Source of the DNA: Nonomuraea sp. MG754425
Lineage (GTDB): Bacteria > Actinomycetota > Actinomycetes > Streptosporangiales > Streptosporangiaceae
Direction of reading: 5' to 3'
Length of the DNA: 35,232 bases
NCBI RefSeq assembly: GCF_021699195.1
Contig: NZ_SSXE01000096.1
Location: 1-35,232 of the forward strand
How positions within the stretch are numbered: position 1 is the stretch's first letter; every line of letters begins with the position of its first letter. Below the pieces are notes generated by a model, which saw only the letters and a list, made by a program, of their open reading frames with translations, was not told where the DNA came from and did not search any database. Below are positions 15,167 to 22,524 of the stretch, one piece after another. Made by a program: the position numbers and the translations under genes.

Positions 15167-16606
15167 ATGAGTCAGAGTGATCGGGGGCTGCGCCGACTCG
15201 CGGCCGGCACGCTGCTCGTCGCCTTCCAGGGCACCACGGCGCCCGAATGGGTGCTGCGCGAGCTGGAGCACGGCCTCGGCGGCGTGACGCTCTTCGGCTT
15301 CAACGTGGCCGACCCCACCCAGGTGCTCGACCTGACCACCGCGCTGAGGGGAGCCGGTGAGCCCGTCATCTCGCTCGACGAGGAGGGCGGGGACGTGACG
15401 CGGCTGGCCTACCACGTCGGCAGCCCCTACCCGGGGAACGCGGCGCTGGGAGCCGTGGACGACGTGGAGCTGACCCGCCGCGTCTACCGGGCCATCGGCT
15501 CCGAACTGGCCGCCTGCGGCATCAACCTGGACATGGCGCCGAGCGCCGACGTCAACACCGAGGCCGACAACCCGGTCATCGGCACCAGGTCGTTCGGCAC
15601 CGGGCCGGAACTGGTCGCCCGGCACACGGTCGCCGCCGTGCAGGGCCTCCAGTCGGTGAACGTGGCCGCCTGCGTCAAGCACTTCCCCGGCCACGGCGCC
15701 ACCCGGGTGGACTCGCACCTGGCCGTACCGGTCGTGGACGTCGGCCTGGACGTGCTGCGCGAGCGCGAGCTCGTGCCCTTCCGCGCGGCCATCGGCGCGG
15801 GGGCCAGGTCGGTGATGACCGCGCACGTGGCGGTGCCGGTGGTGACGGGCGAGACGCCCGCCACGCTGTCCGGCGCCGCGCTGACCGGGCTCCTCAGGGG
15901 CGAGCTCGGTTACGACGGCGTGGTCGTCACCGACGCCCTCGACATGCACGCGATCACCAAGAGCGTGGGCCTGGCCGGGGGCGCCGTGCTCACCCTCGCG
16001 GCCGGCTCCGACCTGCTCTGCCTCGGCCCGCTGCCCACCTACGACGACGTCCAGGCGATCATCGCCGAGATCGTCTCGGCGGTGCGCGAGGGCCGGCTGG
16101 CCGAGGCCAGGCTGGAGGAGGCGGCGGCGCGGGTGGCGGCGCTGCGCTCCTGGGCCGCCGCGCCACGGCGGATCGCGGCCGAGCAGAACGTGGTCGGCCT
16201 GCACGCCGCCCGCCGGGCCGTCCGCCTGACCGGCTCCGCCACGCCGCTCGTCGAACCCCTGGTGATCGAGGTGGACACCCCGCCGACGATCGCCGTGGGC
16301 GACGTGCCGTGGGGGGTGGGCCCCTGGCTGCCGGACGCCGAGATCGTCCGCGTCAAGCCGGCCGCCGCCGACGCCCCCGCCCTGCTGGCCAAGGCCGCCG
16401 GACGGTCGCTGGTCGTGGTGGTCAAGGACGCGCACCGCCACCACGAGAGCCAGGAGCTGGTCTCCGCGCTCGTGGCGGCCCGCCCGGACACGACCGTCAT
16501 CGAGATGGGGCTCCCGGTGTGGCGGCCCGCCAGCGCCGCCTACATCGCCACGTACGGGGCCGCCAGGGCCAACGCCCAGGCCGCCGTCGAACTCCTCACC
16601 GCCTAG
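15167..16606 (+). CDS. Glycoside hydrolase family 3, NagZ-type beta-N-acetylhexosaminidase
   Basis: A 479-residue enzyme without signal peptide, thus cytoplasmic. It carries the NagZ signature KHFPGHGATRVDSH (171-184): Asp182 and His184 form the unusual Asp-His acid/base dyad of this subgroup, and Asp256 in VVVTDALDM is the expected nucleophile. Residues about 370-479 form a second alpha/beta domain, as in two-domain Gram-positive NagZ-type and phosphorylase-type (Nag3) proteins. Such enzymes remove N-acetylglucosamine from chitobiose or GlcNAc-MurNAc wall fragments. ATG 15167 follows GAGGAG at 15159-15164. Last gene of the importer operon; it likely acts on the imported disaccharide or muropeptide. 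Hydrolase versus phosphorylase cannot be decided here. Confidence 0.9.
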   Translation: MSQSDRGLRRLAAGTLLVAFQGTTAPEWVLRELEHGLGGVTLFGFNVADPTQVLDLTTALRGAGEPVISLDEEGGDVTRLAYHVGSPYPGNAALGAVDDVELTRRVYRAIGSELAACGINLDMAPSADVNTEADNPVIGTRSFGTGPELVARHTVAAVQGLQSVNVAACVKHFPGHGATRVDSHLAVPVVDVGLDVLRERELVPFRAAIGAGARSVMTAHVAVPVVTGETPATLSGAALTGLLRGELGYDGVVVTDALDMHAITKSVGLAGGAVLTLAAGSDLLCLGPLPTYDDVQAIIAEIVSAVREGRLAEARLEEAAARVAALRSWAAAPRRIAAEQNVVGLHAARRAVRLTGSATPLVEPLVIEVDTPPTIAVGDVPWGVGPWLPDAEIVRVKPAAADAPALLAKAAGRSLVVVVKDAHRHHESQELVSALVAARPDTTVIEMGLPVWRPASAAYIATYGAARANAQAAVELLTA

Positions 16607-16623
16607 CCCGGAGCAGCCGGGGA

Positions 16624-17805
16624 TCAGGGGGTCAGCAGTTCCTCCCGGGCCTGGTCCAGCGCGGCCAGCACGGCCCCCCGCAACACCGGGTTCCCGTCGG
16701 TCACGGTGGTGGTGACGACCTGGGGCCGCACCGGGCAGATCCGGGCCACCGCCTCCTCCACCCGGGAGGCCAGCGCCGCCCCACCGGCGTAGCCCACCTC
16801 ACCGGCCAGCACCACCAGCCCGGGGTCGAGGATCACGCACACCGCCGCCACCCCCAGGGCCAGCCGCTGCGCGATCTCGTCCAGCAGCGGCTCGCCCTCG
16901 GCCCCGGCCGCCACCGCGACCTTGACGCACTCGGTCGCGCTCCCGGCGGCGAAGCCGTAGCCCTTCGCCAGTTCGGTCACCGCCTCGGCGCTGACCAGCG
17001 ACTGCAGCCCGCCGGCCAGCGACGGCAGCCGCCCCGGCAGCGTACGGATGTCCTCGGGCAGCGGCACGCCGGGCACCGGCAGGTAGCCGATCTCCCCCGC
17101 GCTGCCCGAGCGGCCACGGTGCAGCTTGCCGCCGAGCGTGATGGCCAGGCCCAGACCCCGGCTGGCCCACAGCAGCACGAAGTCGTCGATGCCCTGGGCC
17201 GCGCCGTCCACCCGTTCGGCGATGGCGGCGAGGTTGACGTCGTTCTCGATCGTCACCCGCCGCCGCAGGTCGCCCGCCAGCGCCTCGTGTACGCCCTCGT
17301 GCCAGCCCGGCAGGTCGAAGGAGAAGCGGATGTCGCCGCTGCGCGGATCGACCACGCCGGGCGTGCCGATCACCACGCCGCGCAGCTTGGAGATGCTCAC
17401 CTTGGCGCTGCGGCACGCCTTGACGATCGCCCCGTGCACCACCGAGACGGGATCGTCGTGGCCGTGCGGATCGACCGTGATCTCGGCGATGGTGTTGCCG
17501 TGGATGTCGGCGACGGCCGTGGAGATGAGCTCGGGCCCGACCTCCAGGCCGGCGACGTAGGCGCTGGAGGCGATCACCGAGTAGAGCGCCGCGTTGGGAC
17601 CGCGCCCGCCCGCCTGGGCGCCGACCACCTCGACCAGCCCGCGTTCCTCCAGCCTGGCCAGCGTCTGCGAAGCCGTGACCTTGGACAGACCGGTCAGGTT
17701 GCCGATCTGCCCGCGCGTCATGGGGCCGGTCGCCAGCAACAGCTCCAGGGCGGCCCGATCATTGATCTCCCTGAGCAATCTGGGCACACCAGGGCGTCGC
17801 TCCAC
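16624..17805 (-). CDS. ROK-family transcriptional repressor (second paralogue)
   Basis: A 393-residue regulator convergent with the GH3 gene (17-base gap). Winged-helix domain contains MTRGQIGNLTGLSKVTASQTL; the ROK domain has IENDVNLAAIAE and LVVLAGEVG. As in its paralogue, the His of GEIGH is replaced (GEIGYLPV) and the CxCGxxGCxE motif is missing. The GTG at 17805 is chosen because it has GGTGGGA just upstream and its product (VERRPGVPRLL) aligns residue for residue with the first ROK (MSRDPGTPRLL); a TTG at 17823 is possible but unsupported. Two related repressors around one operon suggest cross-regulation or response to two ligands. Confidence 0.9.
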   Translation of the reverse strand: MERRPGVPRLLREINDRAALELLLATGPMTRGQIGNLTGLSKVTASQTLARLEERGLVEVVGAQAGGRGPNAALYSVIASSAYVAGLEVGPELISTAVADIHGNTIAEITVDPHGHDDPVSVVHGAIVKACRSAKVSISKLRGVVIGTPGVVDPRSGDIRFSFDLPGWHEGVHEALAGDLRRRVTIENDVNLAAIAERVDGAAQGIDDFVLLWASRGLGLAITLGGKLHRGRSGSAGEIGYLPVPGVPLPEDIRTLPGRLPSLAGGLQSLVSAEAVTELAKGYGFAAGSATECVKVAVAAGAEGEPLLDEIAQRLALGVAAVCVILDPGLVVLAGEVGYAGGAALASRVEEAVARICPVRPQVVTTTVTDGNPVLRGAVLAALDQAREELLTP

Positions 17806-17976
17806 GCTGAATCCCACCGTCAAATCGAAAAGGTTGTTGGAAGTTTAGCGCTCACTCTCCCGGCTGGTGTGAACGCCGGTTTCGACCCCCATGGCGCGCC
17901 CGCCGGAATCGGATCTCGTGCCCGTTCTGAGGACCTTGCGCCTAACCAGTCTTGACCAGGAGGGATAATCGAGAAC
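17806..17976. promoter_or_regulatory. Divergent gap between ROK2 and Rrf2 genes
   Basis: 171 bases. Near the ROK2 side is an A/T-richer patch with AAGGTTGTTGGAAGTTTAG (17830-17848), sharing AGTTTA with the operator before ROK1 but without a clear palindrome. On the Rrf2 side, AGGAGGG (17958-17964) and GATAAT (17964-17969) precede ATG 17977; GATAAT could be a -10 box of a nearly leaderless mRNA. Nothing else is evident. Confidence 0.35.
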
Positions 17977-18426
17977 ATGCGCCTATCCGCTCGTGTCGAC
18001 TACGCCCTCCGTGCCGCCGCTGAACTGGCCGCGGCCGGCACAGGCCCGACTACCGTGGGCGAGCTCGCCAAGGAGCAGGACATGCCGCCCAAATACCTCG
18101 AGAACATCCTGCTGCAGATGCGCCGCGCCGGGCTCGTCCGTGGGCAGCGGGGCCCCGAGGGCGGCTACGTGCTGGCCAGGCCCGCCGCCGACATCTCGCT
18201 GGCCGACGTGATCCGGGCCGTCGACGGCCCGCTGGCCAACGTGCGCGGCGAGCGGCCCGAGCACGTCGGCTACCGGGGGCCGGCCGAGTCGCTGCAGCAG
18301 GTGTGGATCGCGTTGCGGGCCACCGAACGCTCGATCCTGGAGGAGGTCACGCTGGAGCAGGTCGCCGCCGGGTCGCTGCCCGAGCGCATCCGCCAGCTCG
18401 CCTCCGACCCCGCCGCCTGGGACTGA
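17977..18426 (+). CDS. Rrf2-family transcriptional regulator without cluster cysteines
   Basis: A 149-residue Rrf2/IscR-type DNA-binding protein. The N terminus MRLSARVDYALRAAAELA and the wing sequence GPEGGYVLARPAADISLADV are diagnostic. IscR and NsrR bind an iron-sulfur cluster through three cysteines in the C-terminal half; this protein has no cysteine at all, so it must sense something else or a metal through other residues. The C-terminal half ends with a helical dimer region. Preceded by AGGAGGG 12 bases from the ATG. No obvious operon partner; the next gene on the strand is 133 bases away. Confidence 0.88.
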   Translation: MRLSARVDYALRAAAELAAAGTGPTTVGELAKEQDMPPKYLENILLQMRRAGLVRGQRGPEGGYVLARPAADISLADVIRAVDGPLANVRGERPEHVGYRGPAESLQQVWIALRATERSILEEVTLEQVAAGSLPERIRQLASDPAAWD

Positions 18427-18438
18427 CGCCCCGGCCGG

Positions 18439-18508
18439 CGCGAGCCCCAGCCACCCGCTCACCGGCGCGCCGAACGCGAGCCCCCAGCCACCCCCATCTC
18501 CGGCGCCC
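18439..18508 (+). repeat. Imperfect direct repeat in the gap before the DNA glycosylase gene
   Basis: CGCGAGCCCCAGCCACCC (from 18439) recurs as CGCGAGCCCCCAGCCACCC (from 18475), each followed about ten bases later by CCGGCGC; the unit is roughly 33-36 bases. Two copies only, in a 133-base non-coding gap. Probably a local duplication. Confidence 0.5.
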
Positions 18509-18547
18509 GCTTCAACGGGCACCTCAGCCGCGCCGGAAAACCCCTCG

Positions 18548-18560
18548 TAAACTGGGGAAA
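18548..18560 (+). promoter_or_regulatory. Probable leaderless promoter of the DNA glycosylase gene
   Basis: TAAACT (18548-18553) fits an actinobacterial -10 box and ends seven bases before the A of ATG 18560, so transcription would start at or next to the start codon. The GGGG at 18554-18557 is too near the ATG to be a useful ribosome binding site. No clear -35 box. Confidence 0.45.
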
Positions 18561-19339
18561 TGCCCGAAGGAGACGCCGTCTACCGGACGGCCGCGCGACT
18601 GCGGGGCGCGCTCGACGGTCGTGCCCTGACCCGGTCCGACTTCCGGGTGCCCAGGCACGCGACGGCCGATCTGCGCGGCCGGACGGTGCTCGGCACGCAG
18701 TCGCGCGGCAAGCACCTGCTCACCCGGATCGAGGGCGACCTCACCGTCCACACCCATCTGCGGATGGACGGGAGCTGGCAGATCTCGGAGACCGGCCGCC
18801 GGATCCCGCCCGGCGACCAGGTCAGGCTGGTGCTGGCCAACGCGCGCTGGCAGGCGGTGGGCGTGAAGCTCGGGATGGTCGATCTCGTCGGGACGGCCGA
18901 CGAGGCGCGCCTGGTGGGCCACCTGGGGCCGGACCTGCTCGGCGCGGACTGGGACCCGGACGAGGCCGTGCGAAGACTACGAGGGTCGCCCGGCAGGACC
19001 ATCGGGGAGGCGCTGCTCGATCAGCGCAACCTGGCGGGGATCGGCACGATCTATCGCGCCGAGACCCTTTTCCTGCGCGGACTCTGGCCGTGGAAGAAGG
19101 TCGGGGAGATCGAGGATCTCTACGGGCTCGTGTCACTGGCCCAGCGGCTGCTGGACGCCAACAAGGCGCATGCGGGCACGGTGACCACAGGTGATCGCCG
19201 CCCAGGGAATCAGACCTGGGTCTACGGCAGGGCAGGGAGGCCCTGTCGCCGATGCGGCACCCGCATCAGCCGAGGGGAGATGGGGGCGCGGCCACAGGAA
19301 CGACTGATCCTGTGGTGTGCCGGCTGCCAGCCGCGTTAG
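18560..19339 (+). CDS. Fpg/Nei-family DNA glycosylase (endonuclease VIII-like, Nei2 type)
   Basis: A 259-residue base-excision repair enzyme with AP-lyase activity. Pro2 and Glu3 of MPEGD are the catalytic N terminus exposed after Met removal; Lys51 in SRGKHLL contacts DNA. The helix-two-turn-helix is at LLDQRNLAGIGTIYRAE, and the C-terminal zinc finger is seen as CRRC and CAGC. The N terminus begins PEGD rather than the PELPE of MutM, pointing to the Nei group that removes oxidised pyrimidines. Ends four bases into the convergent clgR gene. Confidence 0.92.
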   Translation: MPEGDAVYRTAARLRGALDGRALTRSDFRVPRHATADLRGRTVLGTQSRGKHLLTRIEGDLTVHTHLRMDGSWQISETGRRIPPGDQVRLVLANARWQAVGVKLGMVDLVGTADEARLVGHLGPDLLGADWDPDEAVRRLRGSPGRTIGEALLDQRNLAGIGTIYRAETLFLRGLWPWKKVGEIEDLYGLVSLAQRLLDANKAHAGTVTTGDRRPGNQTWVYGRAGRPCRRCGTRISRGEMGARPQERLILWCAGCQPR

Positions 19340-19692
19340 GCAGCCACCATGTCCTTGACTTCGGGGAACACGGAGTCGGAGATCCCTCCGGGAACCGTCT
19401 CGGAAAGAGGCAGCCGCTCGTGCTCGGACATGTCCGCAAGCACAGGGGTCGCCTGCAGCTCTGCCAGCGCGAACTGATCGGACACCTCACGCAACACCTG
19501 CGAAAGCGGCACCCCGAGTGCGCCGCAGATCGACGCGAGCAGCTCGGACGAGGCCTCCTTCTGACCGCGCTCCACCTCGGACAAGTAGCCGAGCGAAACC
19601 CGGGCGAGCGTGGACACCTCGCGCAGCGTGCGCCCTTGCCGCACCCGCAACCGCCTCAGCACATCGCCGAGCAGCTGACGCAGCAGAATCAT
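19336..19692 (-). CDS. clgR: ClgR-type XRE regulator of Clp protease genes
   Basis: A 118-residue helix-turn-helix protein very close to Streptomyces and Corynebacterium ClgR: MILLRQLLGDVLRRLR, LREVSTLARVSLGYLSEVER and GQKEASSELLASICGALGV. ClgR activates clpP, lon and other proteostasis genes. The protein ends in MVAA; in ClgR, terminal alanines mimic the ssrA tag and make it a ClpP substrate, giving feedback. ATG 19692 has the strong site GGAGGGAG; the frame extends to 19902 without support and its product lacks family similarity. Last gene of the ftsK-to-clgR block, as in many actinomycetes. Confidence 0.92.
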   Translation of the reverse strand: MILLRQLLGDVLRRLRVRQGRTLREVSTLARVSLGYLSEVERGQKEASSELLASICGALGVPLSQVLREVSDQFALAELQATPVLADMSEHERLPLSETVPGGISDSVFPEVKDMVAA

Positions 19693-19978
19693 CTGTCGCT
19701 CCCTCCCCGGCGCGGATGTCTTCACCACGCCTCGCGCGATCGGATCGTGCCGCACATTGTTGTTCTTGGCTTCGTACATACTCCTCGCCGTCATCACTGG
19801 GCGTCGCCGCCGCTGGACCGCCGCTCGTGCCTCGTTGCGCGACTCATCAGGCCCGCCTGCCGGGCGCTCGGTGCTTGCAGTTGGCTCACGGACCTCACTC
19901 ACAGCTCCACCGTACCCGTATCCACCGACACCGCGTCAGACCGCGCATCGCATGTTCGCTCGCGACGTAACACGGTAA
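19693..19978 (-). promoter_or_regulatory. clgR upstream region
   Basis: A 286-base gap between the cinA-type gene and clgR. A frame remains open through most of it but lacks a convincing start, and its translation looks like GC-driven noise. A locally A/T-richer part at about 19755-19790 includes TATGTA on the minus strand as a possible -10. I searched for the CGCT-N4-GCG ClgR box and found only the poor match CGCTCGCGACG near 19960. The length suggests clgR has its own regulated promoter. Confidence 0.4.
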
Positions 19979-20479
19979 TCACCCGGAATGTTCCCCTATG
20001 TTCGCCTTCAGCACACCTGACAGTAGATCGACTGCCTCGTCCACCGTCTCTACCCTGATACGTTCGCGCGACCCGTCAAGTCTCAACTCCCGAGACCAAA
20101 TCTGCCCGCCAGGCCCGGAAACCGCCACGTGCACGGTGCCCACCGGCTTGCCGTCCTGCGGCTCCGGCCCCGCCACCCCGGTCACGGCCAGCCCGTACGT
20201 GGCCCCGCACAGCCGGGCCACCCCCGCCGCCATCCCGGCCGCCACCTCGGCGTGCACGGCGCCCTCACGCTCCAGCAACTCCCGCGGCACCCCCAGCAGG
20301 TCCCGCTTGAGATCGGTGGCGTAGGAGATCACCCCGCCCCGGAACGCCCTGGACGACCCGGACACCGAAGTGAACGCGGCCCCGATGAGCCCGCCGGTGA
20401 TCGACTCGGCCACGGCCACCGTCGCCCCCTGGCCCACCAGCATCGTCAGCACGCCCGCCACGTCGGCCATGTCGGCCAT
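19979..20479 (-). CDS. pncC: Nicotinamide-nucleotide amidohydrolase PncC (CinA C-terminal domain)
   Basis: A 166-residue stand-alone CinA C-terminal domain. Motifs: VAVAESITGGLIGAAFTSVSGSS, GGVISYATDLKRDLLGV, and LAVTGVAGPEPQDGKPVGTVHVAV. The domain deamidates NMN to nicotinate mononucleotide in pyridine-nucleotide salvage. The N-terminal molybdopterin-binding-like domain of full CinA is absent, as is common in this synteny block. Starts five bases after the pgsA stop with GGGGGGAG upstream (minus strand); a second ATG three codons on is possible. Confidence 0.9.
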   Translation of the reverse strand: MADMADVAGVLTMLVGQGATVAVAESITGGLIGAAFTSVSGSSRAFRGGVISYATDLKRDLLGVPRELLEREGAVHAEVAAGMAAGVARLCGATYGLAVTGVAGPEPQDGKPVGTVHVAVSGPGGQIWSRELRLDGSRERIRVETVDEAVDLLSGVLKANIGEHSG

Positions 20480-20483
20480 CCGC

Positions 20484-21056
20484 TCACTCCCCCCGCGCCT
20501 GCCTGGCGACCTGACGCAGCTTGACAGCCCGCAAAAGGTAGTCGGCGCCGGTGCCCACGGTGACCACGACCGTCACGCCCATCACCAGCCACCGGACGGG
20601 GTCGGGCACGAAGGGCAGCAGGTAGAGGACGATGGCGGTGATCTGCAGCGCGGTCTTGACCTTGCCGCCGTAGCTGGCCGGGATGACCGCGTGCCGCAGC
20701 AGCGCCAGCCTGAGCACCGTGATGCCCAGCTCCCTGCCGAGGATCACGATCGTGACCCACCAGGGAAGCTGGCCGAGGACCGACAGGGACACGAGCGCCG
20801 CGCCGGTCAGCGCCTTGTCGGCGATCGGGTCGGCGATCTTGCCGAAGTCGGTGATGAGGCCGTAGCGCCTGGCCAGTTCCCCGTCGAGGTGGTCGGTGAT
20901 CGAGGCCACCGCGAAGACCCCGAGCGCGGCCACCCGCCAGCCCGTGCCCGGCAGGAAGAGGCAGAAGACGAAGAAGGGGACGAGCACCAACCGGAGGACC
21001 GTGAGGACGTTGGCGATGTTCCACGGGCTTACCACGCGGCGCTCGTCCCTTGTCAT
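20484..21056 (-). CDS. pgsA: CDP-diacylglycerol-glycerol-3-phosphate 3-phosphatidyltransferase
   Basis: A 190-residue membrane enzyme that makes phosphatidylglycerophosphate. The CDP-alcohol transferase signature D-x2-D-G-x2-A-R-x8-G-x3-D-x3-D is complete (DHLDGELARR, then GKIADPIAD). About five to six hydrophobic segments. Overlaps the end of rimO by four bases (ATGA). The general family also includes other phospholipid synthases, but the N terminus NIANVLTVLRLVLVPFF and the synteny favour PgsA. Confidence 0.92.
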   Translation of the reverse strand: MTRDERRVVSPWNIANVLTVLRLVLVPFFVFCLFLPGTGWRVAALGVFAVASITDHLDGELARRYGLITDFGKIADPIADKALTGAALVSLSVLGQLPWWVTIVILGRELGITVLRLALLRHAVIPASYGGKVKTALQITAIVLYLLPFVPDPVRWLVMGVTVVVTVGTGADYLLRAVKLRQVARQARGE

Positions 21057-22465
21057 GGACCGCCGGCCTTGATGCGCGCGATCAGGTCAACCCCCTCGGC
21101 GTCGACCACGTGCGCGCGGACGATCTGGCCCTTGACCAGGCCGATGCCCTGCACGGTGACCGAGCCGTCCACCTCGGGCCCCTGGTGCGCCGCACGGCCC
21201 TCGTAACCGCCGTCGCCCAGGTCGTCGTCGATCAGGACGTCGACCTCGGTGCCGATGCGCTCCTCCGCGCGCTGGGCGGTCAGCTCCTCGGCCAGTTCAT
21301 TGAGCACCCGCACGCGCTCGTCGACGACCTCCTGAGCCAGCTTGCCGGGCAGCCCGGCGGCCTCGGTGCCGTCTTCGTCGGAGTAGCCGAACACGCCGAC
21401 CACGTCGAGCCTGGCCTCCTCCAGGAACCCGACCAGGTCGGCGAACTCCTCCTCCGTCTCGCCGGGGAAGCCCACGATGAAGTTGGAGCGCACGCCCGCC
21501 TCGGGGGCACGCTCGCGGACGGTCCGCAGCAGCCCGAGGAAGCGCTCGGGGTCGCCGAAGCGGCGCATCCGGCGCAGCACCGTGCCGCTGGCGTGCTGGA
21601 AGGACAGGTCGAAGTAGGGTGCGACGCCCTCGGTGCCGGTGATCACGTCGATCAGGCCGGGACGCAGCTCGGCGGGCTGCAGGTAGCTGACGCGCACCCG
21701 CTCGATGCCCTCGATGGCCGCCAGTTGCGGCAGCAGCTTCTCCAGCGCCCTGAGATCGCCCAGATCCTTGCCGTAGGACGTGGAGTTCTCGCTCACCAGG
21801 ACGAGCTCGCGCACGCCCCGGTGGGCCAGCCAGTCGGCCTCGGCGAGCAGTTCGTCGGGCCGGCGGGAGACGTAGGAGCCGCGGAAGGCCGGGATGGCGC
21901 AGAACGTGCAGCGCCGGTCGCAGCCGGAGGCCAGCTTGAGCGAGGCCACCGGGCTCTCGTCGAGCCGTTTGCGCAGCACCCGCGGCCCGCTGGCGGGCGC
22001 CAGGCCCGCCGGCAGGTCGCCGTGGCCCGGAATGCTGGCCTTGGGGGCGCTGGCACGATCCACCGGCGAGATGGGTAGCAGGGTACGGCGGTCGCGTGGC
22101 GTGTGCGGCTTGAGCGGCCGCTCCGCCAGCACGTCGTCGAGGCGCTCACCGATCTCGGTGTAGTCGTCGAAGGAGATGACCGCGCTGGCCTCCGGCAGAG
22201 CTTCGGCGAGCTCGTTGCCGTAGCGCTCGGCCATGCAGCCCGCCACCACCACCTTCGCGCCGGAGTCTGCGGCGGCCAGGAGCGTGTCGATGGAGTCTTT
22301 CTTGGCCGAGTCAATGAAGCCACACGTGTTGACGACGACGACATCGGGGTCGTCGTCGCCGAGCTGCCAGCCGGCAGCCTCGAGTCGCGCGGCCAGCTCC
22401 TCGGAGTCGACCTCGTTACGTGCGCAGCCCAGAGTGATCAGCGATGCGGTTCGGCGGGATGACAT
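21053..22465 (-). CDS. rimO: Ribosomal protein uS12 methylthiotransferase RimO
   Basis: A 470-residue radical-SAM enzyme that methylthiolates an aspartate of ribosomal protein S12. The N-terminal MTTase domain has the three cluster cysteines Cys14 (TLGCARNEVD), Cys48 (NTCGFI) and Cys77 (AGCMAER). The radical-SAM motif is GCDRRCTFC (Cys182, Cys186, Cys189). A C-terminal TRAM domain (about 400-465) binds RNA/protein. The TLGCARN start and the IDSAKKDSID stretch separate RimO from MiaB. A region at about 118-165 between domains is longer and Pro/Ala-rich. ATG 22465. Confidence 0.94.
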   Translation of the reverse strand: MSSRRTASLITLGCARNEVDSEELAARLEAAGWQLGDDDPDVVVVNTCGFIDSAKKDSIDTLLAAADSGAKVVVAGCMAERYGNELAEALPEASAVISFDDYTEIGERLDDVLAERPLKPHTPRDRRTLLPISPVDRASAPKASIPGHGDLPAGLAPASGPRVLRKRLDESPVASLKLASGCDRRCTFCAIPAFRGSYVSRRPDELLAEADWLAHRGVRELVLVSENSTSYGKDLGDLRALEKLLPQLAAIEGIERVRVSYLQPAELRPGLIDVITGTEGVAPYFDLSFQHASGTVLRRMRRFGDPERFLGLLRTVRERAPEAGVRSNFIVGFPGETEEEFADLVGFLEEARLDVVGVFGYSDEDGTEAAGLPGKLAQEVVDERVRVLNELAEELTAQRAEERIGTEVDVLIDDDLGDGGYEGRAAHQGPEVDGSVTVQGIGLVKGQIVRAHVVDAEGVDLIARIKAGGP

Positions 22466-22524
22466 GGTGAACCCTACGGTATCGGGAGTTGGCCACCACC
22501 CGATGCACGGGTTCCCTCACGTGG

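Noticed and set aside
19693..19902. N-terminal extension of ClgR to residue 188
   Set aside because: The family begins at MILLR, which has a strong ribosome binding site at 19692; the extension is basic, low-complexity and unlike ClgR.
19955..19965. ClgR autoregulatory box CGCTCGCGACG
   Set aside because: It lacks the second GCG at the expected spacing; too weak to call.
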